Below are positions 8,551 through 17,766 of a DNA stretch of 32,112 nt, in pieces. The translations under genes and the position numbers were made by a program. This DNA is from CAIMMJ01 sp037131955 (GTDB lineage Bacteria > Bacteroidota > Bacteroidia > UBA4408). Below the pieces are notes generated by a model that was given only the letters and a program-made list of their open reading frames with translations, searched no databases and had not been told where the DNA came from. Position 1 is the stretch's first letter, and each line of letters begins with the position of its first letter. The stretch lies in NCBI GenBank assembly GCA_037131955.1, contig JBAXQC010000029.1, forward strand, positions 1 through 32,112, in the 5' to 3' direction.

Positions 8551-11500
8551 TTAAAACGAGTCTAAATCTATTGGACGAAGCACTCCAAACCACTTGATTA
8601 CCTTTTCTCCCACACCGTCAACATTTACATGAATTAAGTATAAACCTCCTGAAATTGGAACACTTGCCTGATTTTTTAAATCCCATTCTACAAATGACCT
8701 TTGACTATCGTCTTTGTTTATCCTTCTAATTAATGTTCCATTTACTGTATATATAGATACAGAGCACTTGGCTGGTAAATTAATAATTTTTATTCTGTTG
8801 TCTAGTTGACTGGTTTCATATTCAGAAAAAGCATAATAAGGATTTGGAACAGCATTAATCAACTCTAAGGCATTTTTAGCTACCGTGTTTTGGTTGGTCA
8901 TTGTTTCCAAACCATCTGTGCTAAATTGGTACAACGGAAAGTTTGAATTTTTTGGAGAGGTGCTTGCTGTTACGTTTGTTGAATCATATTTAGCTGGCGT
9001 AGTAATAACACCTGTTGTTTGATTTCTAATTTCATCAAATCTATCTTTACCTGCGTAATTCTTTTTGAATGAATTATTTACCCTTAATCTAATTTTCACA
9101 TCGGTAGCCAATAATTTTTGGTTGGGTGCAAGAATTGGAAAACCAACCCACATGGCATCCCTAAAAACCTGTCGTTTTAATACTGTAAATAGGGAAGAAT
9201 CTGGTTTTGCAAGTTTATTGTAGATGAAACTTCCTGCATCATATGATGGCATAGCGGTAGGTTCTGGTAAAGTACCTTGAGCGTTTTGGTTTTTATCAAA
9301 GTTATGTCCAAAAATATAGATATAGTGAAACCCACCTAATCTTTCTTGAAACTCTGGTGTTCTTATGCTGGAGGTTGGGTTCCAAAGCATGTCTCTTCCA
9401 TTTTCCTGAACAAAATAGGAGTGTTCTCCAAATGCAATGTTTAATCTTTCTCCTGTTTCTACATTTATTGCATAACCAGGGAACCAACCCATTCCTTTCC
9501 CACCTATATAGTTAGGGTCGTTTTCGTTTGTACTTGGTGTAATTACCGTGCTAAATTTTCCATCTTTATCTACAGAGAAACCTTCTCTTAAGTTTAACTT
9601 ACCTGCACCACCCTCTGCTAGAGCCGATACATCTGATATTTCAAATACTGGCGATCTTGTCCATTTGGTTTTATCACTGGTAATAACAAGGTCTATACTG
9701 GCGGTATTGGCAAGACGATTTGTGAATGTAAGGTTAGTTGTAGGATTAGGTGCTAGCACAAGGTTGTCGTTCCATTGCGGGCCATAAGGATCGTTGGAGG
9801 TTAATCTATATGGTGCGAATCCACCTCCACCTAACAGAACATTTTCATACACTTGCAGATCATCAAATCCGGGGAAATCGTTATATGAAATTGGAGGTGC
9901 AGGAGTTTCCGAAGAAACATACTGACCTGATCTAATCCAATTTTCTGTTATTGTGCCATCAAAATCTGGCACAAATCCCACCCATCTTTTTGTAATGTCG
10001 GCAAATTCAACTGAGCTTTCTAAAAAGCCATTGTTATCCACTTGTAAATTAGAACCTGGATTATTTACTTGGCCAAAATATACTGAAAGGCCCCAAGTTG
10101 GAAACAATTGTTCATTGTTAACAACAATAGAAGTATCTGCCATAATTGAACTGTCTTTTCCATTTATTGTTGTTGATATCATCCATCTGGCAGAATCTAA
10201 CATTTCTGGTATGTATTTTACTCTTTTAAATGTTCTGTCGCCGTTTGATTCTCCTGTGTATGCAATTAGGTTTGAAGCTAGATCAACAATAGTGTCTCTT
10301 AATCTTGCGGTATTGCCTAAACCTGCCGGTGGATAAGAAGTTTCAAAGTCAACAGCGTATTTGCATTTTCCAACAAATTTTAAAGTAAAGGTTCCTTTTG
10401 GAACATTTAACGGGTCAATTACTTTAACACCAATAGGATTTTTTCCGCCCTTGTATTTAATTTCTCTGACAATTTTTGAACGATCAGCTCCAGCAGCAAT
10501 AATTTTATCAATTGTTTCTTGTGTAAGATCAAGAACATTTCCTCCATTTCCGCTCCCTTCAATTCTTGTTACTTCTGGCCCCATTCCATAAGTGGACTGA
10601 GCAATTGTTCCACCAGCTTCTGTTGATGGGTTGTGTGGAATTAAAGTATAAGTTTTAATATTTAACCTTCCTGATTTGTAAGGAAGCTTTTGTCCGTCCA
10701 AAGCCCCTGGAATAATCGGATCGTAAGTTTTAAAGTTATTGTGTGCATAAGCCAAAACGGTATAGTAGTATTTTTTAAAGTTAACTAAACGAGTACCAGT
10801 AAATGCATCTTCAGTGATTTTAAATGAATGTTTAATTCCTTTATTTTCGGCATCCACCATAATTTTTGGCACAGCTGCACCAATGGAGGGATCAAAAATA
10901 TAGTTTATCAACCTTGCTATAGAATCTTTAATGTCACATTTAATTACTTCTCTTGCTAGTTCAGAATTATCTAATTCAGATACAGATACAAACTCATTTT
11001 TTAATTGGTAAACTCTATATCCCTGGAATTTATAATTTTTTAGTTCCTCTGGAACACCTGTAATTGTAGGATCTTTTTCAGTGTATTTTTCATTGAAATT
11101 ATTTGATGAGCTTTTGTTAGTAAGGTAAATCAATAATTCTTTGTCCAATTCTTGGGCTGTTAAATCAGGTGCATCCGGGCCATTTAATACTTTAAAGCAA
11201 TTGTCAAATAATGCCTGAGCTTTAACGTCCGCTGATTTCATTAATGCAACAGATGCTTTGGCACCTCCATTAGGAGATTGTGCCCAAACTGCACCAGTTG
11301 TAATATAGTTTATTGCTCCCGGCTTAAGTGTAAATGGCCCAGCAGATTCAACAATTCTTAAATCAGCAGCTGTTCCTGTTTGTTCCCAAGGAGAAGTAGT
11401 AAAATTAGGGTCAGTGTCCCAAGGGAATGCATAGTCTGTGGGAGTTCCAGAGTTGTATCCGTTTCCACCATAAGTAAGCGGGGTTCCATCTCTCCATAAG

Positions 11501-12777
11501 CCTTTCATATAATTATATACTTGCGTACCGTTTGAAGGATTTCCTTGCAGTGTAGCATTATTGATAAAGTACATACATTTTTCCATTCCCAACCTTTCGT
11601 TGTCAATTATGCCGTCACCATAACCTGTTCCGTTTAATGTTAATGAGTCGTCTATTCCATTGGCATCAGCTAGTGGACCCAAGAAAAAGTCAATTCCAAT
11701 GGCCGGTGGTCTGTTTCCGTAAGTATTTTCGCCATTTGGGGCATCTATATCTGAACTGTTGTAACAAAAGCCAAGACCCAATTTTACGTCAGAACCAATG
11801 AAATCATCAAGGTAAGCTCCTAAATCTGGATCTATCCAATAAGCCATGTATGTATTGGTTAAATCCGTTTGAGCTTTGTTTACAATTTGGTATTGATAAA
11901 AAGTCATGTTGTTTATTTCATCATTGGTAGAAAATGCAAATGCTTGAGCTCTAATTTCTAAACCAATTGCAGCAGCACCAGTTTCGGTATGCAAATTGCC
12001 TTTGTCGTTAAATACCCACCAAATTACTTGGTCACCGTATAAATAACTTTGGCAAGATGCCCCTGAACCACTGTTTATGGAAAAATCAAATCGTGGATAA
12101 TCACCGTCGTTGTAATTGTATCTTCCATCTCCGTTAACATCTTCAAATGGAGCCAAATAAGGATCTGTAGCTGTATTGCCTAAATATGGATCATTTGGTT
12201 CATTGTTCCCTGGCCAATTCATAATATTTTCGGCAGGACCTGTGTATCCTTCAGGCGGAGCACCTTGGCTAGCCAACACAAAATCCTGAACTTCTTTTTT
12301 TGTAATTTTCCAGTGTTTGTCGTATTTTTCACAGATTTGTTTGGTAACCTCTGCATTTTTATCTAGAGGACCAGGCCAAAAATCATTACCGGTTTGGCGG
12401 TAGGTTTGAGCTGCCACTTTTAACTGGCCACCTGCATCAATACCACCTACCCAAACTGAGCTCGCAAACAAGGAATGTTTTTTTGATCCCTTAGGGATTT
12501 CGTAACGAGGATTTGAAGCCAAATCCCACCACATGTCTCCACCGCCCAAAATTTTAGCTCTGATGTTGTTAAAATCTAAGTCTATCTGACCAGTTGCGGG
12601 CAAGCACTGATCGGCTGTAATGCCAGTTGGCGAAGCTACTTTGCCTCCATTTGGACCAATGTTTGTTCTTGCTGATACAGTGTTAAGTGTACCTAGCAAT
12701 AAAGTAAAACTAGCTAATGAAAGAAGGTTTTTTCTTACCATTTTTAAATTGCTTATACTAATTGGGATATATTTCAT
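8551..12777 (-). CDS. giant secreted protein with T9SS type A C-terminal sorting domain
   Basis: 1408 aa. The ATG at 12775-12777 is used here; an internal ATG at 12739-12741 (M13) would start a textbook signal peptide (VRKNLLSLASFTLLLG up to VSA) and may be the real start. Calcium-loop-like segments occur: DVNGDGRYNYNDGD at 213-226, and ADANGIDD followed by GYGDGIIDNERLGM near 370-395, resembling dockerin or thrombospondin-type loops. The last ~100 residues (from VPNPYYAFSEYE, about 1310) form a T9SS sorting domain ending GEKVIKWFGVLRPIDLDSF. The central part matches no enzyme I recognise. The gene sits between a TonB-dependent receptor and a PorV-family gene in one operon, so it is probably an outer-membrane-attached surface protein working with the receptor. 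Function is not known. Confidence 0.85.
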   Translation of the reverse strand: MKYIPISISNLKMVRKNLLSLASFTLLLGTLNTVSARTNIGPNGGKVASPTGITADQCLPATGQIDLDFNNIRAKILGGGDMWWDLASNPRYEIPKGSKKHSLFASSVWVGGIDAGGQLKVAAQTYRQTGNDFWPGPLDKNAEVTKQICEKYDKHWKITKKEVQDFVLASQGAPPEGYTGPAENIMNWPGNNEPNDPYLGNTATDPYLAPFEDVNGDGRYNYNDGDYPRFDFSINSGSGASCQSYLYGDQVIWWVFNDKGNLHTETGAAAIGLEIRAQAFAFSTNDEINNMTFYQYQIVNKAQTDLTNTYMAYWIDPDLGAYLDDFIGSDVKLGLGFCYNSSDIDAPNGENTYGNRPPAIGIDFFLGPLADANGIDDSLTLNGTGYGDGIIDNERLGMEKCMYFINNATLQGNPSNGTQVYNYMKGLWRDGTPLTYGGNGYNSGTPTDYAFPWDTDPNFTTSPWEQTGTAADLRIVESAGPFTLKPGAINYITTGAVWAQSPNGGAKASVALMKSADVKAQALFDNCFKVLNGPDAPDLTAQELDKELLIYLTNKSSSNNFNEKYTEKDPTITGVPEELKNYKFQGYRVYQLKNEFVSVSELDNSELAREVIKCDIKDSIARLINYIFDPSIGAAVPKIMVDAENKGIKHSFKITEDAFTGTRLVNFKKYYYTVLAYAHNNFKTYDPIIPGALDGQKLPYKSGRLNIKTYTLIPHNPSTEAGGTIAQSTYGMGPEVTRIEGSGNGGNVLDLTQETIDKIIAAGADRSKIVREIKYKGGKNPIGVKVIDPLNVPKGTFTLKFVGKCKYAVDFETSYPPAGLGNTARLRDTIVDLASNLIAYTGESNGDRTFKRVKYIPEMLDSARWMISTTINGKDSSIMADTSIVVNNEQLFPTWGLSVYFGQVNNPGSNLQVDNNGFLESSVEFADITKRWVGFVPDFDGTITENWIRSGQYVSSETPAPPISYNDFPGFDDLQVYENVLLGGGGFAPYRLTSNDPYGPQWNDNLVLAPNPTTNLTFTNRLANTASIDLVITSDKTKWTRSPVFEISDVSALAEGGAGKLNLREGFSVDKDGKFSTVITPSTNENDPNYIGGKGMGWFPGYAINVETGERLNIAFGEHSYFVQENGRDMLWNPTSSIRTPEFQERLGGFHYIYIFGHNFDKNQNAQGTLPEPTAMPSYDAGSFIYNKLAKPDSSLFTVLKRQVFRDAMWVGFPILAPNQKLLATDVKIRLRVNNSFKKNYAGKDRFDEIRNQTTGVITTPAKYDSTNVTASTSPKNSNFPLYQFSTDGLETMTNQNTVAKNALELINAVPNPYYAFSEYETSQLDNRIKIINLPAKCSVSIYTVNGTLIRRINKDDSQRSFVEWDLKNQASVPISGGLYLIHVNVDGVGEKVIKWFGVLRPIDLDSF

Positions 12778-12803
12778 AGTAGAAATTTTACAAATTATAA
12801 TTA

Positions 12804-15800
12804 TTAGAAATCAAGAGATAAACCTAATCTGGTACGTCTAGGCAAACTAAAGTTTCTTGGATCGTTCATTTTTATTGTGTACAAATCGATATATGATGCT
12901 TGGTTCAGCTGAGAGGCCACGTCTATTTGACTTCTTGAATTTGTTAAGTATCCATCGTCTTTTGCATCGCCAGTTGCTTTGTATACTTCAACAACATTCT
13001 TTGTGTTTAATACATTTAGTACTTGAAGGTAAACATTTAAGCTAGCTTGTTTTCTGTTTTCGCTGTCTTTTCTGCCAAATTTCAACTTCATGGTTCTTTC
13101 AATTCTTAAGTCTAATCGGTAATTACTTGGCATTCTAGAACCATTTAAAGTTCCATCCACATTACCACCACCTAAGGCACCACCACCGATGTCGGCAGTT
13201 CTAATTACATTTTTATTTTTTGTAAATGGTATACCTGAACCATATCTCACAGTTAGGTTTGCACCTGTATTGGCAAAAATTTCTTTTCCAAACCATCTTG
13301 GTCCATTGTAGGCAGAACCGCTTGAAAATCTGTAATCAATATTTGTTACGATGGTATGTCTTTGGTCAATGTCTAGAGGATTTGTTGTTCTTAAGTTTGG
13401 TTGTCCTGATTGGAGTAAGTTTTGAGCATCGGTAGAAGCTGAACCGGTTCCTTCAGCAAATTGAAGGGTGTAATTTACGTTTAAAGAAATGTTATTTGTT
13501 CTTCTTAAATCGTAAGAAGCAGAGAATCCTTTAACATTTCCAAAGTCAATATTTCCATATGAAAGATAAGTTATTGGATAGGCTTGATTTAACCTTACTA
13601 ATTGAATCATATCTTTCATATCTCTATAGAATGCAGACATGGTAATGGAAGAAGTTGCTGTTTCAATCTCACCTAAAACTTGGCTATAACCAACTTCGTA
13701 GTCAACGTTTCTCTCAGGTTTAAGATTTGGGTTGTTAAGTATTTCACCTTGATTTACTTCTAGGTAATAATACTGAGTGGGATCTAATCTCAGTCTTGAA
13801 GGAGGTCTTTGAGTAAGTACGTCGTAGTGAGCAAAGAAATTTGCTACATCCGAAATGGGGAATGAAAACGCTAAACGGGGCATGAAGTTCACTTGCGGTT
13901 TGTAATCTACAAAACTTTTAGAAGCATCAAATGTTTCTTTTGTGATTCCATCTTCAGGGTTCACCAAATAAGGTTGAATTTTTCCACCAGCTGCGTTAGC
14001 GATTAATGAAGGGTCAGCTAATTCAAGACCAGCAGCATCGAACCATCTGTTAGAAACAGGGTCTCTGTAACCGGTGATTCTTGTAGGTGATTTAATGTTA
14101 TTTACATACACCACATAATCTTTTCCGATGTTGTCTGGGTGAACAATTTCATTACTTCCTAATGCAGATACTTGGTCAGCTGTTTTTGTTTCGTAAAAAA
14201 CATAAGGATCTTTTAAAACTTTTTGATTGGCATCAAAACGGTCTACCCTTAACCCAACATTAAATTTTAAATCTCTGAAGTCAAATTTATCTTGAATATA
14301 ACCAGCTATGTATATTGGCCTGAATGCATCAATTGATCTTTGATTTACGCCATTTTCATCTTTTTTGAAGAAATCCTGGAATTCTGACCTTTTCTTTTGC
14401 CTTTTACCGGTTATTGGGTCAAATCCATAATAATTGATATAAGAAGGGGAAGCATTGTTTAATAAATCATCTGGAGAAAATAGATCTAGGCTAAGTGTAC
14501 TTTTGTCAACAGCGTCGATGTCTAAAAACTCTTTTTTATCTATTCCGTATTTTTCGCGGTAATTTTTCGCAAATCCAGTATATAAAGTGTCAATAGATAA
14601 TCTGTCGTAATTAATAACACCTTGGTAATAACCATTCTCAAATACTGGTTTAGGATTGGCAAAATCTAGTTGGGTAATATGATTGTTGGCCAATTGTCTG
14701 GCTAATGTCCATAGACCAATTGGAGAAACTTGGTAATAGGCTTCATTTCTTTGTTCGTATTCAAAACCTACCTGTATGTTGTGGTTTTTTATATCGGCAG
14801 AGAACTGCGCAGTAAGTCGAATTTGATTTTTATCGTCAACTATGTAACCATTGTACTGCCTTCCTGTATTATACCATAAATTATAAATATTATTTGGTCT
14901 ATCGCCATTTCTTAATCCACCACCATTTTGGATGTTAAATAAATTGTCATACAAACCAGCAGGACCATTATTTTGGAAAAACGAATAGTATTGTTGAGTA
15001 TATCTTGCTCCTTCAGGATTAGTGAGAGTATCAGGAGTGAATCTTACTAAGGTGTCAACATCTAAACTTTGTAAAAGTAAGCCGTTTCTTTTTGCTGTTG
15101 TATCGTATCCAAAAGCATAGATTTTGTCTTTAAAGGTTTCATATTTACCAATATAACCGTAATCAAAATATCTATCTCCATGAGTATCGTCTTGTGTTAC
15201 GTTATGAACTTTGGTAAAACTCCCTTGTATAGTATAATAAGCATTTTTAATGGTAGAGGAAGATTTTTCATCCTTGGTAGCTTGATTACCAAATCTTTGG
15301 GTTAATCTACCATACAAACGCCAGGTATTATTAATTTTCTCAGGATTATTAGAAGGATTAAATAAAGCGTAATCCCTAATAAAATCGTGTCTTTTGTTGT
15401 AGTCAATACTTCCCCCAACAGTTACAATAATTTGTTCGGTTGGTTTAAAATCTATTTTACCATTGAAACGAATTACGTTTGAACGAACATTTTGCCTGAA
15501 CGCAATTGGTTCTAAGTCAGCTTTTGTAATAAATTCTGCATTTCTGAACACACCTCCTTGAGGGGCAGGTCTTAATGGATTTTGCTGTAAGTTTTTAAGC
15601 ACATCATCTTTTACTTTCCAATTAGTTACTGCGGATGGGTTGTCGTCTTTTTCAGTAGAAAATTCACCTGAAGCAATAAATCCTAATATTGGTTTTTTTG
15701 GTTTGTCTTCAGTACCTTTTGTCATCAAAATTGGACCACCAATACTATAACCCAAGAAATTGTATCCAAACTTATCAAATGGTTGAGAGCTAATTGCCTC

Positions 15801-16535
15801 TATACCTCCAAAATATGTGCTTTGAGGCCCTCTTGTGGTAATATTAATTACACCGCTGGTTGCATCACCAAACTCTGCAGGCACACCACCTGTAATTACC
15901 GAAATCTGCTCTATACCTTGCTGTGGAACTCCACCACCTCCTATTACCCTAACCCCATCAATAAAAACTTTTGTAGAAGATTCACCTGTAGATTCGCCAC
16001 TTCTGTCTACATCCGATCTACCTCCTCTAATGCTCACAGAAGCATTGTCATCCTTTTGGAAAACCCCGGCAGCTTGAGCAACAACATTGGATGGATTTTT
16101 TGCAGCCATTGCCTGGTAAGCCTCACGGGTTACTGTTTTGGAAACTTTTGTTTCAGGATCAATAAGTGGAACTTTGTATTCCTGAATTACAATTTCTTTT
16201 CCTTGAACAACTGTAGACGAAATTTTTAACGAAACGTATGCCGTTTTACCTTCGTTTACAACAACGTTTGCTATTTCTAGTGGTTGATAACCTAAGATTG
16301 TAGCTTTTACATTGTATTTTCCGGGTTGAAGTAGTTTAATGGTTACGTTTCCATCAATGTCGGTTGTACCGGAGCCAACCTGTGAGTTTTTAGACAAAAC
16401 TACTACACCAGCAAATGGGATAGTTTCGTTGGTTTTGTCGTCAATAACGGTTACTTTCATATCACCTGTTTGCGCCAAAACGGCAACAGTAGTAAGGGTA
16501 AGAAGTAAAAAAGTAGAGTAGAGTTTTCTCAACAT
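12804..16535 (-). CDS. TonB-dependent outer-membrane receptor with carboxypeptidase-regulatory-like N-terminal domain
   Basis: 1243 aa. A signal peptide ends near LAQ (residues 20-22). A carboxypeptidase-regulatory-like beta-sandwich follows at about 25-110 (ETIPFAGVVVL, TDIDGNVTIKLLQPGKYNV). The plug domain lies at about 125-245 (SNVVAQAAGVF, VSIRGGRS, VFIDGVRV, GGVPAEFGDATSGVINITTR). A large 22-strand-type barrel ends in PRRTRLGLSLDF. It should import a ligand energised by TonB-ExbBD. It differs from a classical SusC in having no SusD gene beside it; instead the next gene (26 nt on) encodes a giant T9SS-sorted protein and then a PorV-family protein. Substrate is unknown. A promoter-like element lies upstream at 16579-16610. 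Confidence 0.92.
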   Translation of the reverse strand: MLRKLYSTFLLLTLTTVAVLAQTGDMKVTVIDDKTNETIPFAGVVVLSKNSQVGSGTTDIDGNVTIKLLQPGKYNVKATILGYQPLEIANVVVNEGKTAYVSLKISSTVVQGKEIVIQEYKVPLIDPETKVSKTVTREAYQAMAAKNPSNVVAQAAGVFQKDDNASVSIRGGRSDVDRSGESTGESSTKVFIDGVRVIGGGGVPQQGIEQISVITGGVPAEFGDATSGVINITTRGPQSTYFGGIEAISSQPFDKFGYNFLGYSIGGPILMTKGTEDKPKKPILGFIASGEFSTEKDDNPSAVTNWKVKDDVLKNLQQNPLRPAPQGGVFRNAEFITKADLEPIAFRQNVRSNVIRFNGKIDFKPTEQIIVTVGGSIDYNKRHDFIRDYALFNPSNNPEKINNTWRLYGRLTQRFGNQATKDEKSSSTIKNAYYTIQGSFTKVHNVTQDDTHGDRYFDYGYIGKYETFKDKIYAFGYDTTAKRNGLLLQSLDVDTLVRFTPDTLTNPEGARYTQQYYSFFQNNGPAGLYDNLFNIQNGGGLRNGDRPNNIYNLWYNTGRQYNGYIVDDKNQIRLTAQFSADIKNHNIQVGFEYEQRNEAYYQVSPIGLWTLARQLANNHITQLDFANPKPVFENGYYQGVINYDRLSIDTLYTGFAKNYREKYGIDKKEFLDIDAVDKSTLSLDLFSPDDLLNNASPSYINYYGFDPITGKRQKKRSEFQDFFKKDENGVNQRSIDAFRPIYIAGYIQDKFDFRDLKFNVGLRVDRFDANQKVLKDPYVFYETKTADQVSALGSNEIVHPDNIGKDYVVYVNNIKSPTRITGYRDPVSNRWFDAAGLELADPSLIANAAGGKIQPYLVNPEDGITKETFDASKSFVDYKPQVNFMPRLAFSFPISDVANFFAHYDVLTQRPPSRLRLDPTQYYYLEVNQGEILNNPNLKPERNVDYEVGYSQVLGEIETATSSITMSAFYRDMKDMIQLVRLNQAYPITYLSYGNIDFGNVKGFSASYDLRRTNNISLNVNYTLQFAEGTGSASTDAQNLLQSGQPNLRTTNPLDIDQRHTIVTNIDYRFSSGSAYNGPRWFGKEIFANTGANLTVRYGSGIPFTKNKNVIRTADIGGGALGGGNVDGTLNGSRMPSNYRLDLRIERTMKLKFGRKDSENRKQASLNVYLQVLNVLNTKNVVEVYKATGDAKDDGYLTNSRSQIDVASQLNQASYIDLYTIKMNDPRNFSLPRRTRLGLSLDF

Positions 16536-16857
16536 GCTTGAAGTATTGGTTAAGGAATGTTAATCATTGCTAAGGTCGTAAAGTTATAAAGAAAAAAATT
16601 TCAGTTCCAAATTTCTTTTTCAATTTTAAGTGTTAAAGTTGATATTTGTTGCTTAGGTTTATGCTTAGGGTTTATTTTTGAGCAAGTTAAATTTTTCATC
16701 TTTTATAAATTTATTTTAAGTTTAGGTTCTGTTTATTTTACAATATTGCTAAATTATTGTTATCCAAAATTAACAAATTGTGTAATTGGGGGAAACAAAA
16801 ATTACTTTTTAGGCAAAAATAAGCTACCAAATGGTTTGAATTGGATATTTTTTGGTT
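16536..16857. other. 322-bp intergenic region upstream of the receptor operon
   Basis: No gene is evident. It holds the promoter-like element of the receptor operon (16579-16610) and a near-perfect tandem pair, GCTTAGGTTTAT and GCTTAGGGTTTAT, at about 16651-16675. The part nearest 16857 is plain AT-rich sequence after the LD-carboxypeptidase stop, without a clear terminator hairpin. Confidence 0.6.
16579..16610 (-). promoter_or_regulatory. candidate promoter of the receptor / T9SS protein / PorV operon
   Basis: On the minus strand TTG (16608-16610), a 21-nt spacer and TAACTTTA (16579-16586) resemble the Bacteroidota consensus TTG-N17-23-TAnnTTTG, with A replacing the last G. The leader to the receptor ATG would be about 40 nt. 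Motif match only. Confidence 0.35.
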
Positions 16858-17766
16858 TTAGGGTTGGTAAAAGTTTACTTCTTTTTTTGTTACGGTTAAC
16901 GATGTAACTGCTCCTATTTTAATTGGCAAGTTAGTTTTTTGATGGCCAGCAGGAAAGTCAAACGCAGCAACAGTGCAGCTAGGCGGCAGATAAGAGCTAA
17001 TAATTTGTTCTGCACTTAAGCCAAAAGGTATAGCATTGTCTTTCATTTCAGAAAAGCTACCACATGCCAACCCTATCATATTGTGTAAGAATCCACCTCT
17101 TTTAAGTGCCAGCATCATCCTATCTATATGGTATAGGTATTCGTCTATATCTTCTATAAATAGAATGTAGGGTTTTGAAAAAGATTTTTTTAAAGTGGCG
17201 ATATTTGAATACAGAACAGATAAGTTTCCACCAATTAAAACTGCTTTAGCTGTTCCTAACTTATTTAACTTGTTTTTATTTGGTATTTTATAATTTATTG
17301 AGTTACCCTTTAAGGCTAAAATTGTTTGATGCAAAGAAGTCTTGTCCCAATTAAACGTTAAAGGCATTGGTCCGTGTAAAGTTTGACTCTTTGTTTTTTC
17401 ATAAACATCCATTAGAAGAGAAGTAATATCGCTAAATCCAATAATCCATTTAGGATGATTACTAAAATTAGAATAATCTAATTGGTCTAAAATTCTTGCA
17501 GTTCCATAACCGCCCCTTGCAATAATTATTGCGTTTATTTTGGGATTGTCTAGTGCTATTTGCAAATCACTTGCTCTTTGTTTATCAGTTCCTGAAAATT
17601 GGTTACTTTCTTTAAAAAGATTTTTAGAAAGAATAACCTTAAAGCCTTGTTGTTTTAGAAATTCTATGGCAGGTTCAATTTCTGTATTGTTTACTTTGCG
17701 GGCAGTAGCAATAATTGTTACAGTATCTCCCGGTGTTAAAAAATTTGGAATAAGATTTTTTTTCAT
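16858..17766 (-). CDS. LD-carboxypeptidase, peptidase family S66
   Basis: 302 aa, the normal length. S66 enzymes (LdcA and relatives) cleave the L,D-bond of tetrapeptides during murein recycling or act on related peptide substrates such as microcin C7. The catalytic Ser-Glu-His set is visible: S112 in GFSDITSLL, E205 in ILFIEDIDEYLYHIDR and H275 in FPAGH. RGGYGTARILDQLD is also family-typical. There is no N-terminal signal peptide, which suggests a cytoplasmic recycling role. It is a single gene between the receptor operon's promoter region and a long intergenic region. Confidence 0.93.
   Translation of the reverse strand: MKKNLIPNFLTPGDTVTIIATARKVNNTEIEPAIEFLKQQGFKVILSKNLFKESNQFSGTDKQRASDLQIALDNPKINAIIIARGGYGTARILDQLDYSNFSNHPKWIIGFSDITSLLMDVYEKTKSQTLHGPMPLTFNWDKTSLHQTILALKGNSINYKIPNKNKLNKLGTAKAVLIGGNLSVLYSNIATLKKSFSKPYILFIEDIDEYLYHIDRMMLALKRGGFLHNMIGLACGSFSEMKDNAIPFGLSAEQIISSYLPPSCTVAAFDFPAGHQKTNLPIKIGAVTSLTVTKKEVNFYQP

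Noticed and set aside
9953..10336. 127-codon plus-strand frame opposite the giant T9SS gene
   Set aside because: Antisense shadow of an intact long gene with no supporting promoter or homology.
15783..16229. 148-codon plus-strand open frame opposite the receptor gene
   Set aside because: It lies wholly antisense to the plug-domain coding region, has Cys/Ser-rich unlikely composition, and no start-site or family signal.
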